A DNA stretch of 64,000 nt. Origin: Clostridiales bacterium UBA7285 (GTDB lineage: Bacteria > Bacillota > Clostridia > Peptostreptococcales > Anaerovoracaceae). Within the stretch, counting starts at the first letter, position 1, and each line of letters starts with the position of its first letter. The DNA lies in assembly GCA_002472145.1 (NCBI GenBank), contig DKRJ01000013.1:122198-186197 (forward strand). The letters run 5' to 3'. The translations under genes were made by a program, and so were the position numbers. Below the pieces are notes generated by a model. The model was not told the DNA's origin and ran no database searches. It saw only the letters and a list, made by a program, of their open reading frames with translations. Shown here one piece after another: positions 52,484-61,713 of the stretch.

Positions 52484-53324
52484 CTTTTTTATTCTCCGGA
52501 CCGGCGAGCATTTCTGTCCTCGCCCTCATGCTTATGAACAATACGTTATCTATTATACCCTTATTTTCCTTGATTTCCAGAAGGTCAAGGCAGTCGGACA
52601 TCCCTCCGAGGAGGTTGTAAAGCACGGGAAGTATCCCCTCTGTGCCGCTTTGTCTGTATCTGAACGGATTGTAGCAGTCGTTTTTGATGTCCTCGTGAAG
52701 GTCATCTAACGCGTCTATGATGTAGACCCATTTCCCTACGTAGTCTCCGACGGCAGTGAATATTCTTTCGTTTTCGCTTCCGCGCGGGAAATATCCTCCG
52801 AAAACCGCTCTGGTTATGGATGCGGAAGCGTCGGCCGTCTCATCTATGCTCGGCGATTTTGCGGCCTCCAGTTCGCGCAGTTTCTCGGTCCCTTCCCTGA
52901 CCTGATCGCATATGGCGGGGTAAAGCGAATACGCTTTTCTGTACGGACCTTTCAGGAGAGCGTGCGCAGCCTTCGTCTTTGCTCTCGCCGCGGCCCCGCG
53001 CTCATCCTCCGTATCGTCCAGCAGTTTGTGATATGCCAGGACGATCGTCATGTCGGCAGCGTAGCCGACGGCGCCGCTGTCCCTCAGCACGGGCTTTTTT
53101 TCGATATGGTGCAGGATACAGTGCTCGCGCGATATTTCCGTTTTTTCATTCGTTACGGACGAGATGAGCATCGCGAGAAAAACGGCGTCGTAACTCAAAG
53201 CGAGCCTTGCCGCTGTGCCGTACCGTTCAGCTATCGCTTTGCATACGCCGCAGTAGAATGCCCTGTAGACGTCGATTTCTTCGCTTTTAAGGCTTTTTTG
53301 CGCCGCAGTGACATATCCTATCAT
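52467..53324 (-). CDS. DUF5685 family protein
   Basis: A 285-residue protein of unknown function that I place in the DUF5685 family. An N-terminal CxxC pair (C25, C28 in FYCGVCK) follows a [10 protein letters not shown] start. The rest is mostly helical with several conserved Asp/His stretches ([28 protein letters not shown]), somewhat reminiscent of helical metal or isoprenoid enzymes. That resemblance is only an impression. It overlaps the J-domain gene, and the two probably form a unit. Confidence 0.78.
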   Translation of the reverse strand: MIGYVTAAQKSLKSEEIDVYRAFYCGVCKAIAERYGTAARLALSYDAVFLAMLISSVTNEKTEISREHCILHHIEKKPVLRDSGAVGYAADMTIVLAYHKLLDDTEDERGAAARAKTKAAHALLKGPYRKAYSLYPAICDQVREGTEKLRELEAAKSPSIDETADASASITRAVFGGYFPRGSENERIFTAVGDYVGKWVYIIDALDDLHEDIKNDCYNPFRYRQSGTEGILPVLYNLLGGMSDCLDLLEIKENKGIIDNVLFISMRARTEMLAGPENKKDERSI

Positions 53325-53381
53325 ATCCGGGCTTTCCCCACTCTGCCTTGTATCCTGTTCCGGCCGTATTTGCCTTATTTA

Positions 53382-54476
53382 TTACTCTGCCTTGAATTTC
53401 TTCCAGTATTCGCTGTAGAGGTCGTCGCTCTCCGCGCCCAGCGTCTTGAGCTGTTCACATTTATCGAGGACTTCCTTGCCCGGGAAGAGTATCGCCATCT
53501 TCGCATCGTCGCCCTTCACCTCGTCGATGACGGCTTTGTTCGGGATGGAATACGTCAGATAATCGAAGTTCGCCAGCGCCGAATCGCTCTTCAGCATGAA
53601 GTTTATCCACGCCTCGCCGTTCGCCTTGTTTTCGGCCGCCGCCGGGATCGCCCAGAAGTCCGTGAACTTCTCAGTCCCTTCCTCAGGGATCACGAATCTC
53701 AAAGCGTCATTCTCGGCCTGCGAATAGAGCACCTCGCCGTTCCATACGACGGCGATGTCGGCCGAGCCGCCGATGGCCAGGTCGCGCGCCGAATCGTTAG
53801 CGTAGCTGTAGACGAGCGGTTTTTGTTCGATCATATAGTCTGCTGCCTCGGAGAGTTCGCCCTCGTCGGTCGTGCTGATCGAATACCCCTTAGCCTTCAG
53901 AGCGATCGCAAAATTGTCGCGGAGGCTGTCAGGCATCACTATCTGCTGGGAATATTTCTCTCCGTCCCACAGGTCGGTCCATTTCGTGATCGAGCCTTCC
54001 GGTATGTCGCCGCTGTTGTACATGATGCCCAGCGTTCCAGTAGTGTGAGGGACGGCGTACGTGTTCCAGTCGAAACTCGTCTCGTCCAGTGAGACGTAGT
54101 CGTAATCGATATTTTCGATATTCGGGACGTTCGCATAGTCGATCTCCGCAAGCAGCCCCTCGCCGACAAGTTTTTCGATCATGTAGTCGGAGGTGCAGAT
54201 CACGTCGTAATCCACCGTGCCCTTTGAAATGACGGGATACATCTCCTCATTCGTGTCGAACGTATCGAGTATGACTGAGATCCCGGTCTCGTCTTCGAAT
54301 CGGGAAACGAGGTCCGGATCGATGTAGTCTCCGAGGCTGTAGACCTTAACTACGCCGTTTTCACCGCCGCCTCCGCCGGAGCCGCCGCATCCCGCTAAAG
54401 CGGAGCAGAGCGCCAGTGTCATGAGACACGCCAGAACTATTGCGAATACTCTTTTCTTTCCGTTTTTTTTCATCAT
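53382..54476 (-). CDS. potD: Spermidine/putrescine-binding lipoprotein
   Basis: Extracytoplasmic substrate-binding protein of the polyamine ABC importer. The 364-residue precursor has a lipoprotein signal with the lipobox LAGC (Cys30), followed by a Gly-rich linker. The PotD-type fold shows in VYSLGDYIDPDLVSRFEDE and YDVICTSDYMIEKL. It overlaps potC by four bases and is the last gene of the operon. Confidence 0.95.
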   Translation of the reverse strand: MMKKNGKKRVFAIVLACLMTLALCSALAGCGGSGGGGGENGVVKVYSLGDYIDPDLVSRFEDETGISVILDTFDTNEEMYPVISKGTVDYDVICTSDYMIEKLVGEGLLAEIDYANVPNIENIDYDYVSLDETSFDWNTYAVPHTTGTLGIMYNSGDIPEGSITKWTDLWDGEKYSQQIVMPDSLRDNFAIALKAKGYSISTTDEGELSEAADYMIEQKPLVYSYANDSARDLAIGGSADIAVVWNGEVLYSQAENDALRFVIPEEGTEKFTDFWAIPAAAENKANGEAWINFMLKSDSALANFDYLTYSIPNKAVIDEVKGDDAKMAILFPGKEVLDKCEQLKTLGAESDDLYSEYWKKFKAE

Positions 54477-55312
54477 GCGAACTCCTTTGTTTTTTTCAGA
54501 CCGCGCACGCGTACGCCCGTGGCGGCGTCTCCTCCTGCCCTGTTCTTTCTCTCCCTGCGCGAAGAGACCTCGTTCCCTATGACGAGGACGATCAGTACCA
54601 CGGCGAAGATCACCGTTGACAGAGCAAACAGCGTCGGCCTGATCCCGACCTTTACCTGACTGTAGATCAGGGTCGATATGGTGTTGATCCCCGCCCCGCG
54701 CGTAAAATGAGTTATTACGAAGTCATCGACCGACATCGTGAACGCGAGCAGGAATCCCGACGAAATCCCGGGCATCAGGTCCGGGAGCACCACCTTGAAA
54801 AACGCCTGCCTCGGTGACGCGCCCAGGTCGAGCGCAGCCTCGTACGCGTTCGGCGTCAGCTGCCTGAATTTAGGCAGTACCGATAAGATAACGTACGGCA
54901 GGTTGAAAGTTATGTGCGAGAGCAGCACAGTCCACCACGAGAGCGGGATGCCGAGCACCAGATACGTCATCATGAGCGAAATGCCTATGACTATGTCGGC
55001 GTTCAGCAGCGGGATGTCCGTCAGGCCCATGATAAGCTTATACGCCTTCTTCTTCATCGCCTGCATGCCCACGCAGGCCAGCGTGCCGATCACTGTGGAG
55101 ATCAAAGCGGAGAAGAGCGCTATCGAAAACATGTTCCAGATAGCGTCCAGGATCTGTTTGTTCGAGAACATCTCCTCGTACCACCTGAGTGAGAACCCGC
55201 TCCACACGAACATCGATTTGCTGCTGTTGAACGAGAAAACCACGAGTGTTCCGATCGGAAGGTACAGGAACACGAGGATCAGCGCGAGATATATCTTTCC
55301 GCCTGTTTTCAT
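54473..55312 (-). CDS. potC: Polyamine ABC transporter permease PotC
   Basis: A 279-residue inner-membrane permease with about six segments. The EAA-type coupling motif AALDLGASPRQAFFKVVLPDLMPGI contacts the ATPase. It begins with the PotC-like stretch YLPIGTLVVFSFNSSK. It overlaps potB and potD by four bases each. Confidence 0.95.
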   Translation of the reverse strand: MKTGGKIYLALILVFLYLPIGTLVVFSFNSSKSMFVWSGFSLRWYEEMFSNKQILDAIWNMFSIALFSALISTVIGTLACVGMQAMKKKAYKLIMGLTDIPLLNADIVIGISLMMTYLVLGIPLSWWTVLLSHITFNLPYVILSVLPKFRQLTPNAYEAALDLGASPRQAFFKVVLPDLMPGISSGFLLAFTMSVDDFVITHFTRGAGINTISTLIYSQVKVGIRPTLFALSTVIFAVVLIVLVIGNEVSSRRERKNRAGGDAATGVRVRGLKKTKEFA

Positions 55313-56121
55313 ATCAGTTCCTCACCTCCGCTCTTATCCAGTTTCGACAGTATGGCCATGCTCGCGACGATGAATATCATCATCACAAGCGACAGGCCCG
55401 AGCCGAGGTTCCAGTTCGACGACGTCGTGAACTCCTGTTCGATGATGTTTCCTATGAGATTGATCTTGCCACCTCCGAGCATGTTGGAGATGGCGAACGT
55501 CGTCAGGGACGGCACGAAAACCATCGTTACGCCGCTTGCTATCCCCGGGACGGCGAGAGGAAGTATGATCCTGCGGATCACAGTCTTTCTCTCCGCGCCG
55601 AGATCGTACGCCGCCTCTATGACGTCGTCGTCTATCTTTGACACCGCGTTATATATCGGCAGGACCATGAACGGCAGGAAGTCATATACCATGCCGAGGA
55701 CGACAGCGGCCGGCGTGTTCATCAACTCAAGCGAAGGCAGGTGAAGCAGGTCGAAAAGACGGCTGAACAGGCCTCCCCTCTCCAGCAGCACGCGCCACGC
55801 CATGGTCCTGAGCAGGAAGTTCATCCACATCGGGAGGATGAACATGAAAACCATGAATCCTTTCTTCCCGAATCTGCTGTTCCTGAGTATGAGCGCGAGC
55901 GGGATAGACAGCACGAGGCAGATCGCGGTGCTGATCAAAGCAAGCCCGAGCGACAGCAGAAGCGCCTTTGCGTGTTCCGCACCGAAAATGGCTGCGATAT
56001 TGGAAAGCGTAAATCTTCCGCTCCTGTCGGTAAGCCCGTAGAAGGCGATGACTCCGAGCGGTATCAGCGTGCCGCCGATGATCCAGACGATGTACGGCGC
56101 CGCAAGTCCTTTTTTATACAT
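55309..56121 (-). CDS. potB: Polyamine ABC transporter permease PotB
   Basis: A 270-residue permease with six predicted membrane segments and an EAA-type loop (AAYDLGAERKTVIRRIILPLAVPG). The ATG at 56121 overlaps potA by eight bases. An upstream GTG at 56148 is possible but has a poorly placed ribosome binding site. It pairs with PotC to form the channel. Confidence 0.93.
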   Translation of the reverse strand: MYKKGLAAPYIVWIIGGTLIPLGVIAFYGLTDRSGRFTLSNIAAIFGAEHAKALLLSLGLALISTAICLVLSIPLALILRNSRFGKKGFMVFMFILPMWMNFLLRTMAWRVLLERGGLFSRLFDLLHLPSLELMNTPAAVVLGMVYDFLPFMVLPIYNAVSKIDDDVIEAAYDLGAERKTVIRRIILPLAVPGIASGVTMVFVPSLTTFAISNMLGGGKINLIGNIIEQEFTTSSNWNLGSGLSLVMMIFIVASMAILSKLDKSGGEELI

Positions 56122-57184
56122 CGAGATCGAGCGCCTCCTCGTCTTCACTCTCCGGCTTATGCATTATCTGTATGTTGAACGGATCGACGGAAAGGCTGAC
56201 ATTCGTCCCGACCGGATAGTTCGTCGTGTTCTGCGCCAGCCACGTCAGACCGCCTGACTCGATCTCCATCTCGTAGTAAACGCCGATGAAGACGTTGTGC
56301 GTGACGACTCCGTCCACGGTACCGGTCCCCGGCTTTCCTATTATCACGTCCTCCGGACGTATGACCACGTCGACAGGTACATTCTGGCCGAAGCCCGTAT
56401 CTACGCATTCAAACGGTACTCCGCCTATCGAGACCAGCTTATCATGCACCATTACGGCGTCGAATATGGTGCTGTCTCCGATGAAGTCCGCGACAAAAGC
56501 GTTCTGCGGTTCGTTATATATCTCTTCAGGCGTTCCCATCTGCTGGATGATGCCCTCGTTCATGACGAGGACCTTATCGCTCATCGTCAAAGCCTCCTCC
56601 TGGTCATGCGTCACGTACAGGAACGTTATCCCCAGCTCGTTTTTCAGCCTTATCAGCTCGTATTCCATCTCCTGGCGGAGTTTCAGATCCAGAGCGCCGA
56701 GAGGCTCGTCGAGCAGCAGGACCTTAGGCTCGTTTACGATCGCGCGTGCCATGGCTATCCTCTGCTGCTGGCCTCCGGAAAGCGACGTCACCTTCCTGTT
56801 CTCAAAACCGCTCAGATTGACGAGATCGAGCGCGTACTTGATCTTATCCCTGATATACGCGTCGCTCCTGCCGCTTATCTTCAGACCGAACGCTATATTT
56901 TCGCCCACGTCCATGTGCGGGAAGAGAGCGTACTTCTGGAAAACGGTGTTTATCTGCCTCTTATTCGGCGGGACGTCAGTGATATCTTCCCCCTGAAAGA
57001 AAACCTTTCCGGAGTCCGGCTTCTCGAAGCCTCCCAGAATGCGCAGCGTCGTCGTTTTGCCGCATCCGGACGGTCCGAGCAGTGTGATGAATTCGTTTTC
57101 GTTTATCGCGAGGTTGAAATCGTTCAGAACGACGTTGTCGCCGAATGATTTGACTATATTCCTAAGCTCGATCAGGTATCCCAT
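56114..57184 (-). CDS. potA: Polyamine ABC transporter ATPase PotA
   Basis: A 356-residue ATPase. Walker A is GPSGCGKTT (near residues 37-45), the signature is LSGGQQQR, Walker B is VLLLDEPLGALD, and the H-loop is in YVTHDQEEAL. The C-terminal TOBE domain carries PEDVIIGKPG. It lies 15 bases after the cupin regulator gene and overlaps potB. Confidence 0.96.
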   Translation of the reverse strand: MGYLIELRNIVKSFGDNVVLNDFNLAINENEFITLLGPSGCGKTTTLRILGGFEKPDSGKVFFQGEDITDVPPNKRQINTVFQKYALFPHMDVGENIAFGLKISGRSDAYIRDKIKYALDLVNLSGFENRKVTSLSGGQQQRIAMARAIVNEPKVLLLDEPLGALDLKLRQEMEYELIRLKNELGITFLYVTHDQEEALTMSDKVLVMNEGIIQQMGTPEEIYNEPQNAFVADFIGDSTIFDAVMVHDKLVSIGGVPFECVDTGFGQNVPVDVVIRPEDVIIGKPGTGTVDGVVTHNVFIGVYYEMEIESGGLTWLAQNTTNYPVGTNVSLSVDPFNIQIMHKPESEDEEALDLDV

Positions 57185-57199
57185 TCTCTCTCCAGATTA

Positions 57200-57739
57200 T
57201 CAAAAACTCGGCGGCGTGCTGATCCAGATGATCTCGGCCCCAGATTCCGACGATACGTAATGCGGCAGATCGCATTTAAAATAGAACGCCTCACCCTGCT
57301 CCGCCCTGCAGACCTTCTCTCCGACGTGGATATCCACCTGGCCGCTCAGCACGTAGCCGAACTCCTCGCCGTCGTGGGGGTCGTCGGTGGCCGTATGCCC
57401 CCCGGCGTAAAGCGTCATCCTGACAGGCTCCATCATATTTTTCTGGGCGTTTGGTATGATCCATTTGATAAAACTGCCGGATTCTTCGTCTTTCTTTTCG
57501 AAATAGTCGGTTTCGCCGAACACGATCTGATCGTCGCGCTCGTCCGCGAAGAAATCAGCCACGCTCGTTCCCAGACACTGCAGGATGTCCTCCAGCGTCG
57601 ATATAGACGGTGACGTCAGGTTATGCTCGAGCTGAGAGATGAAACCTTTCGACAGTTCCGCCCTGTCGGCTAATTCCTCCTGCGTGAGCCCGTTTTTCAC
57701 CCTGAGATCACGGATTTTTTCGCCAATGTTAAGACTCAT
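57200..57739 (-). CDS. XRE-cupin transcriptional regulator (PuuR-like)
   Basis: A 179-residue regulator: an N-terminal helix-turn-helix (about residues 5-60, LTQEELADRAELSKGFISQLE) and a C-terminal cupin (HDGEEFGYVLSGQ). This layout is shared with PuuR and other polyamine-responsive regulators, and its position at the head of potABCD supports control of polyamine uptake. The ATG at 57739 has GAAGG upstream. Binding of putrescine or spermidine is inferred. Confidence 0.9.
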   Translation of the reverse strand: MSLNIGEKIRDLRVKNGLTQEELADRAELSKGFISQLEHNLTSPSISTLEDILQCLGTSVADFFADERDDQIVFGETDYFEKKDEESGSFIKWIIPNAQKNMMEPVRMTLYAGGHTATDDPHDGEEFGYVLSGQVDIHVGEKVCRAEQGEAFYFKCDLPHYVSSESGAEIIWISTPPSF

Positions 57740-57790
57740 GCGCGTCGCCTTCTCTAAACAAAACACTTAGTATTAGTAAACAGCAAATAA

Positions 57791-57818
57791 ATTATATTAC
57801 TTTCGTCAGGCAAGTCAA
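57791..57818 (-). promoter_or_regulatory. Promoter of the regulator-potABCD operon
   Basis: TTGACT and TATAAT with 16-base spacing. Between it and the start codon lies an imperfect palindrome (ACTTAGTATTAGT region, 57767-57779) that could be an operator. Confidence 0.75.
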
Positions 57819-57830
57819 TACGGTTTTCGA

Positions 57831-57865
57831 ACAAAACAAAACCGGGCGGATTTTTCCCGTCCGGT
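57831..57865 (-). terminator. Terminator of the CarD-like gene
   Basis: ACCGGACGG and CCGCCCGGT pair with one mismatch, followed by TTTTGTTTTG on the minus strand. Confidence 0.7.
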
Positions 57866-57904
57866 ATGATCCGATCCATGTCCTGCGTGCCTTGCCAGGC
57901 TTTG

Positions 57905-58429
57905 CTACGAAAGTTTTTCGTCACATTCTACGTTGGAGAATTTCGCTCTGACTGTCCTCTCGACGTTGTCGCGGTCTGTCCCCAGCGCGGCGGCGAGTTC
58001 GCCGTACAGAAGGTCCTCGGCCCTCTTCATGAAGCGCTTGTCGATCTGTCCGAGGCGTTTATTGTCCCTGTCTGCGGCCATCGCCTTGCAGTATATGGTC
58101 TTTGCCATCTGAAGGAGTTTCCGGCAGTTATGCGTGTCTATGATCTGCTGGTAGTGGAGCGAGAGCTGCTGCATGCTGTGAGTGCTGAATTTTTCAGGCT
58201 CTACCGTATCAGCAGCGTCAAGGAGCTTCTTCGCCTCACTCGGCGAAATTACCGGCCTTATCTCGATCTTATCGTTGTCCACAGGGGCATAGATGATCCC
58301 GTTCTGGTAGACTGGCTCGAGGAAATAGTAAAGCTGATCACTGCTTGCGCAGAAATCCGGCGTTCCTATTTTTACGACGCGGCACACACCCGTTGATCCG
58401 TACATGACTAATTCGTTTTCCTTAAACAT
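57905..58429 (-). CDS. CarD-like transcriptional regulator
   Basis: A 174-residue protein with an N-terminal CarD/CdnL Tudor-like domain (residues 1 to about 62, ELVMYGSTGVCRVVKI) that in relatives binds the RNA polymerase beta subunit. A helical C-terminal domain may contact promoter DNA. Such proteins stabilise open complexes, often at rRNA promoters. It has its own promoter and terminator. Several CarD-like paralogues are common in Clostridia, so this one may have a narrower role. Confidence 0.85.
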   Translation of the reverse strand: MFKENELVMYGSTGVCRVVKIGTPDFCASSDQLYYFLEPVYQNGIIYAPVDNDKIEIRPVISPSEAKKLLDAADTVEPEKFSTHSMQQLSLHYQQIIDTHNCRKLLQMAKTIYCKAMAADRDNKRLGQIDKRFMKRAEDLLYGELAAALGTDRDNVERTVRAKFSNVECDEKLS

Positions 58430-58479
58430 TTAGCGCCCTGTTCTGTATAATAAATGCTCTCTCTTTTGATTTCGTTTAT

Positions 58480-58508
58480 ATTATAACACTTTTCGGCACT
58501 TTTTGTAA
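58480..58508 (-). promoter_or_regulatory. Promoter of the CarD-like gene
   Basis: TTACAA and perfect TATAAT with 17-base spacing, about 50 bases before the ATG. Confidence 0.75.
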
Positions 58509-58538
58509 GGGCGTGAGCAAAAAAATTGATTTTTCATA

Positions 58539-58566
58539 TTGAAACGGATATGATATATGGTATAAT
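58539..58566 (+). promoter_or_regulatory. Promoter of the orphan membrane protein gene
   Basis: TTGAAA and perfect TATAAT with 16-base spacing, on the plus strand. Confidence 0.65.
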
Positions 58567-58635
58567 TACTTGTTTAGTCTACGCTGATGCCAGTCGCGGC
58601 ACACTGACGCGCCTGCGCGCTTTAAGGAGGATAAT

Positions 58636-59055
58636 ATGTTCGAAGCCGGAAGTTTAACGGTTTTCCTGTTTTACGTATTTATCGCGCTGTTCGGATTTTT
58701 TGCCGTCACACCGATAACTCTGAACGCCATCTCTCTGTTCGGGGTCCAGAGGACTTTCGCGGAAGCGATGGTCCGCGAAGGAGTGATAAAAGATGAAGAC
58801 AGGAAGATGATGCAGCCAAAAAAGGAGATCGCCGGCGTCATAATCGCCTCGCTCGTTCTGGCCGTGTATATCGGAGTCCTCGTAAAGACCGCGCCTTACG
58901 GCCTGATAACAGGGCTGATCGCTTCAGCGGCGGGCGTCGCCAAATATTACAAGGTGCTGCAGTATAACTCGCTCACTGTCAGGAATTTCAAAAACACGTA
59001 TAAAGACGTCATGGATAAAAAGAAATTCGACAATTTCGTTAAAGCGCATTTCTGA
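58636..59055 (+). CDS. Small membrane protein of unknown function
   Basis: I do not recognise this 139-residue protein. It has a hydrophobic N-terminal segment (about 8-36), a charged stretch (about 44-66, rich in Arg, Lys, Asp, Glu), and two more hydrophobic segments (about 67-84 and 88-105). The end is basic (about 113-139). AAGGAGG lies before the ATG, and a clear promoter and a bidirectional terminator frame it, so it is probably a real single gene. Confidence 0.8.
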   Translation: MFEAGSLTVFLFYVFIALFGFFAVTPITLNAISLFGVQRTFAEAMVREGVIKDEDRKMMQPKKEIAGVIIASLVLAVYIGVLVKTAPYGLITGLIASAAGVAKYYKVLQYNSLTVRNFKNTYKDVMDKKKFDNFVKAHF

Positions 59056-59115
59056 TCCAGCGCATTCACGCCCTGTCATCGCTTTGCGGCGGCGGACATC
59101 AAAGGCGGATATCAA

Positions 59116-59143
59116 AACAGACCGGCACGGAGCCGGTCTGTTT
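59116..59143. terminator. Bidirectional terminator between the membrane protein gene and kbl
   Basis: AAACAGACCGGC and GCCGGTCTGTTT form a 12-bp stem, flanked by A and T runs on both sides. Confidence 0.9.
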
Positions 59144-59169
59144 TTTCTATACGCGTAATGACAAAGACA

Positions 59170-60357
59170 TCAGATGTGCATCTCTTCCTTTACCTCGCGG
59201 AAGCATTTTACGGCGAAGTCGAGTTCTTCCTTCGTATGTCCCGCCGAGATCTGTGTCCTGATGCGGTCCTTACCCTTCGGGACGACAGGATAGCAGAAGC
59301 CGATCACGTATACCCCCTTTTCCAGCATGCGGCGCGCGAATTCCTGCGCGACGTGAGGGTCGTAGAGCATTACCGGGACGATAGGATGCTCGCCCGGGAG
59401 AAGGTCGAATCCCGCTTCCTCCATCTGAGCGCGGAAGTAGTTCGCGTTCTCGTGGACTTTATCTCTGAGCGCAGTCGATTCCTCGAGCATGTCGATGGCG
59501 CGCATCGTAGCGGCGCAGATCGCCGGCGCGACGGAATTGGAGAACAGATACGGACGCGAGCGCTGGCGCAGCAGTTCTATTATCTCCTTGCGTCCGGAAG
59601 TGTATCCGCCGGAAGCTCCGCCTAATGCTTTGCCGAAAGTACCCGTGATGACGTCCATCCTGTCGGTGACGCCGCAGTACTCCGCAGTCCCCCTGCCGTG
59701 CGCTCCCATGAATCCGACGGCGTGGCTGTCGTCGACCATCGTCAGGGCGTCGTATTCGTCGGCCAGATCGCAGATGCCTTTAAGGTTGGCGATATATCCG
59801 TCCATAGAAAAAACGCCGTCCGTCGCGATCATGATCTTCTTGCAGCCGCTCTTTCTGGCGTCTTCAAGCTGCCTGCGCAGGTCTTCCATGTCGTTGTTCT
59901 TATAGCGGTATCTCTTAGCCTTGCAGAGCCTGACTCCGTCGATTATCGAGGCATGGTTCAGCTCATCTGAAATGACGGCGTCTTCTTCGCCCAGAAGCGT
60001 CTCAAAGAGCCCTCCGTTTGCGTCAAAGCACGACGAATAGAGAATGGTGTCCTCTGTTCCCAGGAAGTGTGTGATCTTAGCCTCGAGGTCCTTATGGATC
60101 TGTTGTGTGCCGCAGATGAAGCGTACCGACGAAAGTCCGAATCCCCATTCGTCGTAGCTCTTCTTCGCGGCGTCGATCAGTTCCTTGCTCGTCGAAAGTC
60201 CGAGATAGTTGTTCGCGCAGAGATTGATGACGTGCTTTTTCGCGGTGGTGTCGATAGTGGTGTACTGAGGTGTGGTGATGACTCTCTCCTCGCGCCACGT
60301 ACCGGATTCGCGTATGGAGTCAAGTTCTCTGCTGAATTCAGCGATCGCTGTCTTCAT
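59170..60357 (-). CDS. kbl: Glycine C-acetyltransferase (2-amino-3-ketobutyrate CoA ligase)
   Basis: PLP enzyme splitting 2-amino-3-oxobutyrate with CoA into glycine and acetyl-CoA. The 395-residue protein has the PLP lysine in [15 protein letters not shown] and the aspartate motif [21 protein letters not shown] is typical of the alpha-oxoamine synthase family. Being directly after tdh, it takes the unstable product of that enzyme. Confidence 0.96.
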   Translation of the reverse strand: MKTAIAEFSRELDSIRESGTWREERVITTPQYTTIDTTAKKHVINLCANNYLGLSTSKELIDAAKKSYDEWGFGLSSVRFICGTQQIHKDLEAKITHFLGTEDTILYSSCFDANGGLFETLLGEEDAVISDELNHASIIDGVRLCKAKRYRYKNNDMEDLRRQLEDARKSGCKKIMIATDGVFSMDGYIANLKGICDLADEYDALTMVDDSHAVGFMGAHGRGTAEYCGVTDRMDVITGTFGKALGGASGGYTSGRKEIIELLRQRSRPYLFSNSVAPAICAATMRAIDMLEESTALRDKVHENANYFRAQMEEAGFDLLPGEHPIVPVMLYDPHVAQEFARRMLEKGVYVIGFCYPVVPKGKDRIRTQISAGHTKEELDFAVKCFREVKEEMHI

Positions 60358-60406
60358 CTCTTCAGCCCTGTCCTTTCTTTCTTTTCTTTGTATTAGATAT
60401 CTGCTG

Positions 60407-61441
60407 CTACATCCAGTTAAGGATGACCTTGCCGGAATTGCCGCTGTGCATGGCTTCGAATCCCTTTTCGAATTCGGTGTAGTCGAAGCGGTGCGTGATC
60501 GCTGGCTTCAGGTCGAGACCGCCCTGGACCATGTACGACATCTGATGCCAGTTGTCCATCTTGCGTCCGTATATGCCCTTCAGCGTGAGGCCCTTGCCTA
60601 TTATCTCATTCGTATCAAGGAGGCTCTTGTCGCTGCTCAGACCGAGTAGAGCGATATTGCCGCCGTTTCTCATGACAGAGATCATCTGTGAGAGCGCGGC
60701 GCCGCTTCCGGACATCTCGAGTCCCACGTCTATGCCCTCCATGATGCCCTGCTGGCGCATCACCTCGCGCAGATCATCTTTTTTGATATTTACGACTGCG
60801 TCGGCGCCCATCTTTTTTGCGAGGCCGAGCCTGTATTCGTTCATATCCGTCGATATTACCCTTCTGGCGCCTGCGTATTTGCAGATCGCAACGGCCAGGA
60901 TCCCGATAGGGCCCGCTCCCGCTATGAGCACGTCCTCACCGACGAGGTTGAACGATAAAGCGGTATGCGTCGCGTTTCCGACGGCGTCGAACATGGCGAC
61001 TACGTCTTCATCGATGCTCGGGTCGACAGGGATCACGTTTCTCGCCGGGATGCAGACGTATTCGGCAAAAGCGCCGTCGCGGTCGACTCCCACGCTGCTG
61101 GTGTTCCTGCACCACTGGATGTCTCCGTTGCGGCAGTTGCGGCAGTACCCGCACGTTATGTGCCCTTCTCCGGAAACGCGCTGCCCGATCTCAAAGCCTT
61201 CCACGCCCTCGCCCATCTCGGCGATCTCTCCAACGTACTCGTGGCCGATGATCTGAGGCGGTTTCACGTGCTCCGCCGACCAGTTAGTCCAGTCGTAGAT
61301 GTGTACGTCCGTACCGCAGATCGCGGTCTTATGGATCTTGATAAGGACTTCGCCCGCGCGGACTTGTGGGATAGGCCTTCTCGCAAGTCCCAGGCCGACA
61401 CCCGGAGCGGGTTTGATGATGGCGTCCATACTTCCTGTCAT
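60407..61441 (-). CDS. tdh: L-threonine 3-dehydrogenase
   Basis: Zinc alcohol-dehydrogenase-family enzyme oxidising threonine to 2-amino-3-oxobutyrate with NAD. The 344 residues show the catalytic zinc cysteine in [12 protein letters not shown], the structural zinc site with cysteines in [15 protein letters not shown], and the GAGPIGILA nucleotide fold. The ATG at 61441 has GGAGGG nine bases upstream, deciding against a longer frame. It heads the tdh-kbl operon from a near-consensus promoter. Confidence 0.96.
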   Translation of the reverse strand: MTGSMDAIIKPAPGVGLGLARRPIPQVRAGEVLIKIHKTAICGTDVHIYDWTNWSAEHVKPPQIIGHEYVGEIAEMGEGVEGFEIGQRVSGEGHITCGYCRNCRNGDIQWCRNTSSVGVDRDGAFAEYVCIPARNVIPVDPSIDEDVVAMFDAVGNATHTALSFNLVGEDVLIAGAGPIGILAVAICKYAGARRVISTDMNEYRLGLAKKMGADAVVNIKKDDLREVMRQQGIMEGIDVGLEMSGSGAALSQMISVMRNGGNIALLGLSSDKSLLDTNEIIGKGLTLKGIYGRKMDNWHQMSYMVQGGLDLKPAITHRFDYTEFEKGFEAMHSGNSGKVILNWM

Positions 61442-61481
61442 GATGGTACCCTCCAAAAAACAGATAAAAACCTTCGATAAA

Positions 61482-61510
61482 ATTATAGTTTCAGCACAAA
61501 GCGATGTCAA
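61482..61510 (-). promoter_or_regulatory. Consensus promoter of tdh-kbl
   Basis: Perfect TTGACA and perfect TATAAT separated by 17 bases, about 40 bases before the tdh start. Confidence 0.88.
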
Positions 61511-61596
61511 GGAAAGCGCCTTGTATACTTGACCTTCCCGGAGGAAACTTCATGCATGGACGGCCCGAACGCCCTGCCCGGCAGCGGGAATTTCCA

Positions 61597-61630
61597 TAAG
61601 AAAAAGGCCGCGGTTTCCGCGGCCTTTTCT
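61597..61630 (-). terminator. Terminator of the NhaC gene
   Basis: AAGGCCGCGG and CCGCGGCCTT form a perfect 10-bp stem with a three-base loop, followed by a T-rich run on the minus strand. Confidence 0.9.
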
Positions 61631-61713
61631 CTGTTGTTAATTACTCTTTATAAGGTTGATATTTCGATAACAGATGATTGAGAGAACTTTAACTCCGTTC
61701 AGAGAAGACCTGA

